Below, one piece after another: positions 1 through 5,531 of a stretch of DNA of 9,425 nt. Each line of letters begins with the position of its first letter. The first letter of the stretch is position 1. The stretch is taken from positions 1-9,425 of the forward strand of contig CACZOH010000048.1 of NCBI GenBank assembly GCA_902782785.1, read 5' to 3'. The notes below the pieces were generated by a model that ran no database searches, was not told where the DNA came from, and saw only the letters and a list, made by a program, of their open reading frames with translations. Source of the stretch: an uncultured Ruminococcus sp. Lineage in GTDB: Bacteria > Bacillota > Clostridia > Oscillospirales > CAG-272. A program made the translations under genes and the position numbers.

Positions 1-486
1 CTCCGGCGGACGGAAGTATTTTTTCATATTTTTGCCCGTAAGCGCTTTATATTCCGATTCAAGCCCGACAAGCTCCTTTTCCATCTCCTCATACGGCATA
101 TCCGCCATATTTTTATGGCGCATGGAATGATTTGCGACGGTGTGACCGTGCTCCGCCATTTTCATTACAAGATCGGGATCGCGTCGCACAAGATTTTCAA
201 GCACGAAAAACGCGCCCTTCGCGTTGTGTCTGTCAAGCGTGTCGACTGTTTTTTCCACGTTTCCGTTTTCGTAACCCGCGTCAAACGTGAGATAAATGAC
301 CTTCTCGTCTTTCCCTATATAATAACCGTTATACTCCGTTATATAACTCAGTCTGCCGTCAAGCGCCGGTCTTTCGTGGCCCTTTTTTCTCATTATATAA
401 TAATCGTTCCATTCCGCCGAAGCGGCGGAAGAAAGTATAAGAAAAAACGACAGCCCGGCGCAGACCGCGGTAATTGTTTTTTTCAT
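1..486 (-). CDS. pdaA: PdaA-type polysaccharide deacetylase, 5' part (delta-lactam de-N-acetylase)
   Basis: First 162 codons of a gene read on the minus strand; the 3' end lies outside the window. Residues 1-24 are a signal peptide (KK at the start, hydrophobic stretch, SAASA before E25). A NodB-type deacetylase domain follows: motif 1 YLTFDAGYENG at about 65-75, motif 2 NHSMRH at 119-124 with metal-binding His120 and His124, and YFRPPE at 157-162 where the window ends. The second Asp of the general TFDD motif is Ala70. PdaA proteins also lack that second Asp (Asn in Bacillus subtilis), which with the WNDYY...HERPALDG leader points to PdaA rather than chitin or xylan deacetylases. In the family it removes the acetyl group from muramic acid and enables delta-lactam formation in spore cortex, outside the forespore membrane. 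Start ATG 484-486 has AGGAGG at 493-498, six bases away. The gene is divergent from the SleC-like genes. Sure of the family, fairly sure of the subfamily. Confidence 0.88.
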   Translation of the reverse strand, partial: MKKTITAVCAGLSFFLILSSAASAEWNDYYIMRKKGHERPALDGRLSYITEYNGYYIGKDEKVIYLTFDAGYENGNVEKTVDTLDRHNAKGAFFVLENLVRRDPDLVMKMAEHGHTVANHSMRHKNMADMPYEEMEKELVGLESEYKALTGKNMKKYFRPPE

Positions 487-625
487 TTTTGTCCTCCTTT
501 TCCGTTTGGTTTTATTTTGTGAAAAAAGCTCTGAATAAAACGTGGTATAAATTTCTTTGTTTTTTTGCAATCTTTCAGGTCATCCTTCATAAAATACATA
601 ATGACGAAAAAGAAAGGAGACGGAA
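487..625. other. Divergent intergenic region between pdaA and the SleC-like operon
   Basis: This AT-rich 139-base gap must hold the 5' ends of both the leftward pdaA and the rightward cortex-lytic operon. It contains the pdaA ribosome binding site (493-498, minus) and the AAAGGAG site for the 626 gene (about 613-619). Promoter-like fragments are visible but none is convincing. TATAAA at 546-551 lacks a properly spaced -35. CATAAAAT at 588-595 resembles the -10 of mother-cell sigma factors but has no matching -35. TTGCAA at 565-570 with TAAAAT at 590-595 has a 19-base spacer. No terminator or strong hairpin was seen. Confidence 0.5.
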
Positions 626-1054
626 ATGGCGGATAATACAGGATTTATTACGGTATTCGTGACGACGGCTACCGGCTCCTCGCCCGTGCCGGACGCGGAG
701 GTGATGATATCGAAGATCACATCTTCGGGCGATACGGTATTATACAGATACGTAACGGACGAGAGCGGACAAACGCCTTTATCGGAGCTTGAATCTCCGC
801 TTTTGCAGAATTCTTTATCTGAGGGATCGGAGGGACCCGATTTTTCCCTTTACAACGTAACGGTGAATTCAGACGGGTTTTATCCGCTTGTCAGTCTGAA
901 CGTTCCCGTGTTCACGGGAGTTATATCAAGACAGCAGATGATACTCGTTCCATTCACCGCGTCAAGCGACGGCGGAATGACGGATTACGCGCCGGAATGT
1001 CCGCCTTATCCCGGCGGCTGCGGTCCGGTCGCCGATAAAGGAGGCAAGGAATGA
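626..1054 (+). CDS. SleC N-terminal prodomain-like protein
   Basis: A 142-residue protein with no signal peptide or membrane segment. Residues about 5-115 look like a small beta-sandwich: a GFITVFVTTA first strand, PVPDAEVMIS, a TDESGQTPLSELESP turn segment, then YNVTVNSDGFYPL and VPVFTGV...MILVPF. This pattern matches, from memory, the N-terminal region of SleC spore cortex-lytic enzymes, which precedes the SpoIID-like domain in the single-chain clostridial protein. Here it is a separate gene. The tail (about 120-142) is short, Pro/Gly-rich and has two Cys (ECPPYPGGCGP). Start ATG has AAAGGAG seven bases upstream. The stop overlaps the next gene's start as ATGA at 1051-1054, so the two are probably translated together in roughly matched amounts. 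Inference: it acts in trans as a folding, inhibitory or targeting partner of the downstream enzyme. A generic carboxypeptidase-regulatory-like beta-sandwich is the fallback call. Confidence 0.72.
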   Translation: MADNTGFITVFVTTATGSSPVPDAEVMISKITSSGDTVLYRYVTDESGQTPLSELESPLLQNSLSEGSEGPDFSLYNVTVNSDGFYPLVSLNVPVFTGVISRQQMILVPFTASSDGGMTDYAPECPPYPGGCGPVADKGGKE

Positions 1055-2466
1055 ACGACGGACTTCTTCCGGTCATCCCGGAGAAAATAACGGTCCATCT
1101 CGGAGCATCCTCTGACAGAAACGCGGAAAACGTAACGGTAGATTTTCCGGAATACATAAAGAACTGCGCGAGCTGCGAGATATATCCGACGTGGCCGGAG
1201 GCTTCGCTTTACGCAAATATCTACGCCATAATTTCCTTTACGATGAACAGGGTCTATACCGAATACTACAGAACGCGCGGCTACGATTTCGATATAACCT
1301 CAAACACCGCTGAGGATCAGTCTTTTATACGCGGTCACGCCGTTTTTGACACGGTGAACACGGTCGTGGACCGGATATTCAATTCCTATATAAAACGCTC
1401 CGGGAACGTGGAGCCGCTTTTCGCCGCGTACTGTAACGGCACGACTACCGTTTGCCGCGGTCTGTCGCAATGGGGCTCCGTCAGCCTCGCGCAAAACGGA
1501 TACACGGCGTACGGGATACTGAAATATTACTACGGCGACGATATAGAAATAGTTGAGAACGCGCCGGTCGGAAGCCTGCGCATGGCGGAGCCGCCGATGC
1601 CTCTGCGCGTCGGCATAGCGGACGACGCGGTGAGATTTGCGGGACTGCGGCTCAACAGAATAGGCAAAAATTATCCCGCTATACCGAAAATATCGAACGT
1701 TTCCGTCATATTCACGCAGGAAACCGAGGCGGCGGTCAAGGAATTCCAGCGCATTTTCGGTATGGAGCAAAACGGCACGGTCGATCAGAGCACGTGGTAC
1801 AGGATCCAGTTTGTTTATTCCGGCGTAAAACGGCTGAACGAGGTGGAAAGCGAGGGCGTGTCGTTAGACGAGGTGTCGCTTCAGCTTCCGTCCGTGATGT
1901 ATAAGGGCGAAACGGGAATATACGTGAGCGTTTTGCAGTATTATCTCCGGGCGGTGTCCATATATTACGCCGAGGTGCCGTCCGTTGCGGTGGACGGGAT
2001 ATACGGCGACGAAACGGAGGCTGCGGTCAAAGCGATACAGATGCTTTTCGGACTTGAGCCCACGGGCGCGATAGACAGAAGCACGCTTTTTGCCATATAC
2101 GACGTATATCTCGGCGTGTCGGACGTTATACGGCAGAGCAGCTCCACGGCGGCGTCCGCGTACGGCGGTCAGCTTCTCACGGTCGGATCGTCGGGGGAGG
2201 ACGTGGCTCGTCTGCAGTTTTACATAAGAACGCTTTCTTCCGTTTACGAAAGCATTGCGCCGCCCGAAATAACGGGAACTTACGGTCCCGAGACGGAGCG
2301 GGCGGTAAAGGAGATACAACAGCTTTTCGGCATAACCGTTACGGGCATAACAGGTCCTCTGACGTGGGACGCGATAACGGGAGAATACGAGCTTATAGCC
2401 GACGGTGAAAGCTTCAACAGCGGTCAGTACGGAGGCGATATTTACGATACGGGGGCGAGACAATGA
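1051..2466 (+). CDS. sleC: SleC-like spore cortex-lytic enzyme: SpoIID-like domain plus three PG-binding domains
   Basis: A 471-residue protein. Residues about 30-168 form a SpoIID/LytB-like lytic transglycosylase domain: DFPEYIKNCASCEIYPTWPE (31-50) carries the expected catalytic Glu43, followed by GYDFDITSNTAEDQSF (77-92), YCNG...C (Cys128, Cys135) and GLSQWGS (137-143). Three PG_binding_1 repeats follow at about 184-258, 281-352 and 372-448; the last two have the classic DGIYG/TGTYG, ETExAVKxIQ and TGxID/TG...TW pattern. In the family, SleC cleaves cortex peptidoglycan containing muramic-delta-lactam during germination, as a zymogen activated by Csp proteases. No signal peptide is present; family members are deposited in the spore from the mother cell. 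The usual N-terminal prodomain is missing and is encoded by the upstream gene. Cys39 and Cys42, next to Glu43, stand where I expect Val and Ser. The gene overlaps both neighbours by ATGA (1051-1054, 2463-2466). Family call firm; symbol used by homology only. Confidence 0.86.
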   Translation: MNDGLLPVIPEKITVHLGASSDRNAENVTVDFPEYIKNCASCEIYPTWPEASLYANIYAIISFTMNRVYTEYYRTRGYDFDITSNTAEDQSFIRGHAVFDTVNTVVDRIFNSYIKRSGNVEPLFAAYCNGTTTVCRGLSQWGSVSLAQNGYTAYGILKYYYGDDIEIVENAPVGSLRMAEPPMPLRVGIADDAVRFAGLRLNRIGKNYPAIPKISNVSVIFTQETEAAVKEFQRIFGMEQNGTVDQSTWYRIQFVYSGVKRLNEVESEGVSLDEVSLQLPSVMYKGETGIYVSVLQYYLRAVSIYYAEVPSVAVDGIYGDETEAAVKAIQMLFGLEPTGAIDRSTLFAIYDVYLGVSDVIRQSSSTAASAYGGQLLTVGSSGEDVARLQFYIRTLSSVYESIAPPEITGTYGPETERAVKEIQQLFGITVTGITGPLTWDAITGEYELIADGESFNSGQYGGDIYDTGARQ

Positions 2467-2990
2467 CTGAGGCGGAAAACAAGGCTTACATACGCCAGTT
2501 TCAGAATTATCTGTATTATATTTCAATAAAAGACGCGTCGATCCCGAGGATAGTGCCTGACGGTATATACGGCAGCGCGACGAAAAACGCCGTTATTTCC
2601 TATCAGAGATCGCGCGGATTGAGGCAGACGGGCGACGCGGATATGACAACGTGGCAGTCCGTTAAGGATGAATACGACCGCATAACGTCGGAATACGCGC
2701 CGCCGGTATCCATGTGTATTTTTCCGGGTTATGACTATACGGTAAAAACCGGGGAGAAAAGCGACGTTTCAGCCGTTATTCAGATAATACTTCACTGCCT
2801 CTCGGGCGAATACGGCTTTACCGCTTCCGAAAACGTGAGCGGGATCTATTCCGAAAAGGACGCGGAGGAGATAAAGATACTGCAGGGCATACACGGACTG
2901 CAGGAGACGGGCTTTGTGGATATATATACGTGGAACTGTATATGCTCCGATTACAATCTGTTTTGCTCGATGTGTGAATACAGAAGTTGA
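2463..2990 (+). CDS. Small protein with two peptidoglycan-binding domains
   Basis: A 175-residue protein made almost entirely of two PG_binding_1-type repeats. The first (about 8-70) is canonical: PDGIYGSATKNAVISYQ, then a TG turn and TTW. The second (about 92-168) is weaker: SGIYSEKDAEEIKILQ, LQETGFVDIYTW. There is no catalytic domain, signal peptide or membrane segment. The repeats resemble those of the upstream SleC-like enzyme, so it may have arisen by duplication of that C-terminal region. Its start overlaps the enzyme's stop (ATGA 2463-2466), implying coupled translation. Inference: a non-catalytic cortex-binding accessory factor that helps target or hold the enzyme. The C-terminus carries several Cys (NCICSDYNLFCSMCEY), unusual for such repeats. 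An alternative is a C-terminal piece split from a longer ancestral enzyme. Function not shown by sequence alone. Confidence 0.78.
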   Translation: MTEAENKAYIRQFQNYLYYISIKDASIPRIVPDGIYGSATKNAVISYQRSRGLRQTGDADMTTWQSVKDEYDRITSEYAPPVSMCIFPGYDYTVKTGEKSDVSAVIQIILHCLSGEYGFTASENVSGIYSEKDAEEIKILQGIHGLQETGFVDIYTWNCICSDYNLFCSMCEYRS

Positions 2991-3032
2991 AACAAGTCAA
3001 TAATCGGCAAAAACTCACGGGGTTTGTTTTTT

Positions 3033-5219
3033 ATGAGACGGTTTACCTCTCTGGCGGAAAGCGTGCTTGACAAAGCCAAGGGATTATCGCTTTCCTACGC
3101 CTGCAATTTCACGGGATCGGAGCACGTTCTGCTCGCCATGCTTATGACCGGCGGATGTATCGCGTGCAAGCTTCTGACGGCGCGCGGCATAACTTCGGAA
3201 AGCGTAACGGCGCTTATGCCCGCTATGACGCTTCACTCCTCGCGCGTCGGCGACGCATCGTTTTCCGTAAGGATGAGCCATATTTTAGACCGCGCCGCGG
3301 AGCAGGCGTACCGCCACGGAAGCGACGAAGTCGGGACCGAGCATATCCTGCTTTCAATGGTTTCCGAGGACGAGTGCGTCGCCGCGCGGCTTATAACCGA
3401 GCATAACGTAAAGCTGTCGGAGATCTTCTCCGACGTCACGGCGGTAATCGGCGCAAAAAGCATACAAAAGGGCAGACACAAGGCGAAGGAAACCGGTTTT
3501 TTAAAGCAATACGGCGTTGATCTGTGCGAAAGATACGTTAAAAACGGGTTTCCCGTCTGCGTCGGACGCGAAGCCGAGTGCGAAAGCGTTATAAGGATAC
3601 TTTGCAGAAAAACGAAAAACAATCCGTGTCTTTTAGGCGAGGCGGGAGTCGGGAAAACGACGGTCGCGGAGGGCGTCGCCGCGCTCATACACGACGGGCG
3701 CGTACCGGAGGCGCTTTACGGCAGGACCGTCGTTTCCGTCGATATGGCGGCGGTGCTCGCAGGCGCGAAATACAGGGGCGATTTTGAGGAGCGCTTCCGC
3801 GGTATAATAAGCGAGGCGTCGGAGCGTCGCGACGTCATCCTTTTCATCGACGAGCTTCACACGGTCATGGGAGCGGGCGCGGCTGAAGGCGCGATCGACG
3901 CGTCGAATATGCTCAAACAGCCGCTCGGCAGAGGCGATATCACCGTCATAGGCGCAACAACTTATTCAGAATACGAAAAATATATAGAATCCGACGCGGC
4001 GCTCGCCCGCCGTTTTCAGCCCGTGACCGTACCGGAGCCCGACGACGGGCTTGCGTATACGATGCTTTGCGGCGTCCGTCCCTCGCTTGAATATCATCAT
4101 AACGTCAGGATCACGGACGGCGCGGTAAAAGCCGCCGTCAATCTCTCGCGGATATATATTAAAAACAGATATCTGCCCGACAAGGCGATAGATCTGCTTG
4201 ACGAAACGGCGGCTGAGCTTTCCGTCGATCCGAAAATCAAAAACAAAACCGTAAACGAGGACGATATCAGACGCGTTATTTACAAAAAAACGGGATATGA
4301 CGACGCGGCGTATATAAAATCCCTCACTGAGCTTGAGGATAAGCTGAACCGGGCGGTAGTCGGGCAGAAAAACGCTATACACCGTATCTGTAAAACCCTT
4401 ATACGCTCCGCGGCGGGCTTTTCCGACGGCAAAAAACCGCGCGCGTCTTTTCTTTTCGGAGGTCCCACGGGCGTCGGCAAAACCGAGACGTGCCGCGTCC
4501 TGTCAGAGCTTCTGACAGGCAAGCCGCTCATCCGCTTTGATATGTCGGAATATATGGAAAGGCACACCGTTTCAAGGCTCATCGGCTCGCCGCCCGGGTA
4601 TATCGGTTACGGCGAAGGGGGACTTTTGACCGAATGCGTCAGAAGAAACCCGCGCGCGGTGATATGCTTTGACGAGGCTGAAAAGGCTCACCGCGATATA
4701 TACGGACTGTTTTTGCAGATACTTGAGGAGGGAGAGCTGACGGACAGCCGCGGCAGACGCGTCGATTTTTCCGGCGCCGTCATAATTTTTACTTCAAACG
4801 ACGCTCAGAACGGCATGAAAGCCGTCCCCGGCTTCAGATCAGGTTCGGAAGCCGCAAAACATACGGGCTTCTTCTCACCCGAGCTTTGCGGCCGCATCAA
4901 CTGTGTTATTGATTTTTCACCGCTTGACAGAACGGCGCTTTCCGCGATTATAAAAAAACGTCTCGATATGATAAAGGACAAAAAAGGACTTCATCTGACG
5001 TATGACGACGGAGTGTGCGGAATCTTATCCGAAAAGTGCGACGTTTCATACGGAGGAAGAGACGCTTTGCGGGTCGTTTCCGAGTACGTGGAGGATCCGT
5101 TATCGGAGCTTCTGTTGTCCGGCGGCGGGGCGTACGTCAAAATATCGTCTTACGAAAAAGATATTGTATTCACAAACGCCAAAGGTATTGACAAACCGCT
5201 TCTTTTGGAGTATAATTAA
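3033..5219 (+). CDS. ClpA/ClpC-type double AAA+ unfoldase (Clp ATPase)
   Basis: A 728-residue Hsp100 ATPase. Two Clp_N repeats occupy about 2-60 and 78-135. AAA1 has GEAGVGKTT (Lys208), Walker B ILFIDE (Asp273, Glu274), a KYRG pore loop near 243 and an ALARRF arginine region. AAA2 has GPTGVGKT (Lys483), Walker B ICFDE (Asp547, Glu548), pore loop GYIG at 522-525, CGRIN with the arginine finger, and a sensor-2-like GGRD. There is no coiled-coil M-domain between the two modules, which matches ClpA more than ClpC or ClpB. The position of the ClpP-docking IGF/VGF loop reads VPGF (598-601), with Pro before Gly-Phe. It threads protein substrates in the cytoplasm using ATP; whether it partners ClpP is uncertain. 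An in-frame TTG at 3024 is possible, but GGGG at 3019-3022 is correctly spaced only for ATG 3033. It follows the PG-binding gene by 42 bases with no terminator, so it is probably in the same operon. Confidence 0.9.
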   Translation: MRRFTSLAESVLDKAKGLSLSYACNFTGSEHVLLAMLMTGGCIACKLLTARGITSESVTALMPAMTLHSSRVGDASFSVRMSHILDRAAEQAYRHGSDEVGTEHILLSMVSEDECVAARLITEHNVKLSEIFSDVTAVIGAKSIQKGRHKAKETGFLKQYGVDLCERYVKNGFPVCVGREAECESVIRILCRKTKNNPCLLGEAGVGKTTVAEGVAALIHDGRVPEALYGRTVVSVDMAAVLAGAKYRGDFEERFRGIISEASERRDVILFIDELHTVMGAGAAEGAIDASNMLKQPLGRGDITVIGATTYSEYEKYIESDAALARRFQPVTVPEPDDGLAYTMLCGVRPSLEYHHNVRITDGAVKAAVNLSRIYIKNRYLPDKAIDLLDETAAELSVDPKIKNKTVNEDDIRRVIYKKTGYDDAAYIKSLTELEDKLNRAVVGQKNAIHRICKTLIRSAAGFSDGKKPRASFLFGGPTGVGKTETCRVLSELLTGKPLIRFDMSEYMERHTVSRLIGSPPGYIGYGEGGLLTECVRRNPRAVICFDEAEKAHRDIYGLFLQILEEGELTDSRGRRVDFSGAVIIFTSNDAQNGMKAVPGFRSGSEAAKHTGFFSPELCGRINCVIDFSPLDRTALSAIIKKRLDMIKDKKGLHLTYDDGVCGILSEKCDVSYGGRDALRVVSEYVEDPLSELLLSGGGAYVKISSYEKDIVFTNAKGIDKPLLLEYN
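5188..5216 (+). promoter_or_regulatory. Perfect-consensus sigma-A promoter inside the Clp 3' end
   Basis: TTGACA at 5188-5193, a 17-base spacer and TATAAT at 5211-5216 match the vegetative consensus exactly. The -10 ends one base before the Clp stop codon (5217-5219). Transcription would start near 5222-5225, leaving a leader of about 27 bases before the DUF1858 start at 5251. This gives that gene vegetative expression independent of the upstream run. No experimental support is available from sequence. Confidence 0.85.
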
Positions 5220-5250
5220 GAAAAAAGAATAAGAAAGGACGGACAATACG

Positions 5251-5451
5251 ATGGAAATAACAAAAGAGACGGTAATAGGCGACGTACTTGATTACGATAT
5301 GGAAACCGCGCAGTTTTTCCTTGAGATAGGAATGCATTGCTTAGGGTGTCCCGCGTCAAGAGGAGAGTCGATAGAGGAAGCGTGCATGGTACACGGTACG
5401 GACGCGGACGCGCTTGTAAAGAAGCTCAACGACTTTTTGGCGTCCAAATAA
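5251..5451 (+). CDS. DUF1858 CxxC redox-disulfide domain protein
   Basis: A 66-residue protein that is a single DUF1858 domain (the hybrid-cluster-protein-associated redox disulfide family). It opens with ITKETVIGDVLDYDMETAQ, followed by FLEIGMHCLGCPAS with the CxxC pair Cys30/Cys33, and IEEACMVHG with a third conserved Cys45. It is cytoplasmic, with no signal peptide. The family is widespread in anaerobes and is linked with nitric-oxide or oxidative stress and metal-centre repair through its association with hybrid cluster protein and ScdA/YtfE-like proteins; the biochemical role is not settled. A purine-rich AAAGGACGGA (about 5234-5243) precedes the ATG. It lies 31 bases after the Clp gene, but a consensus promoter at 5188-5216 and a terminator at 5453-5491 suggest a small transcription unit of its own. 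Length is typical. No hybrid cluster gene is in the window. Confidence 0.9.
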   Translation: MEITKETVIGDVLDYDMETAQFFLEIGMHCLGCPASRGESIEEACMVHGTDADALVKKLNDFLASK

Positions 5452-5452
5452 T

Positions 5453-5491
5453 ATAAAACGGAGCAGTACGGCAAGTCTGCTCCCGTTTTAT
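5453..5491 (+). terminator. Rho-independent terminator after the DUF1858 gene
   Basis: An inverted repeat begins two bases after the stop codon: ATAAAACGGAGCAG (5453-5466) and CTGCTCCCGTTTTAT (5477-5491), with a 10-base loop and one bulged base in the right arm. The A-tract on the left and T-tract on the right are part of the stem, so the structure could act in either direction, although the next gene on the right runs the same way. It separates the spore/DUF1858 block from the glycoside hydrolase unit. Confidence 0.85.
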
Positions 5492-5531
5492 CTTCTGAAA
5501 CTGAAATTCATTATTTATTCGGGAGACGATA

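Noticed and set aside
412..430. 8-base GC-rich hairpin (TTCCGCCG/CGGCGGAA) near the pdaA 5' end
   Set aside because: It falls on the codons for the signal peptide end (SSAASAE), where repeated Ser/Ala codons give such symmetry by chance; no T-tract or regulatory context.
474..662. Short plus-strand frame between pdaA and the SleC-like operon
   Set aside because: It overlaps both neighbours' 5' ends, has no ribosome binding site or recognisable domain, and lies on the pdaA leader antisense.
3024..3032. Upstream TTG start for the Clp gene, adding three residues
   Set aside because: The only Shine-Dalgarno-like run (GGGG, 3019-3022) is one base from TTG but ten from ATG 3033, and Clp_N normally begins close to the RRFT segment.
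3009..3032. Possible terminator before the Clp gene (AAAC...GTTT then T-run)
   Set aside because: The stem is only about four AT-rich base pairs, too weak to stop transcription.
4924..4954. TTGACA followed by TATAAA inside the Clp gene
   Set aside because: The spacer is 19 bases and no gene start follows within a useful distance.
626..5219. Contractile injection or type VI-like system (PG-binding proteins plus a Clp ATPase)
   Set aside because: There are no sheath, tube, spike or baseplate genes, and the PG-binding proteins match the spore cortex-lytic family instead.
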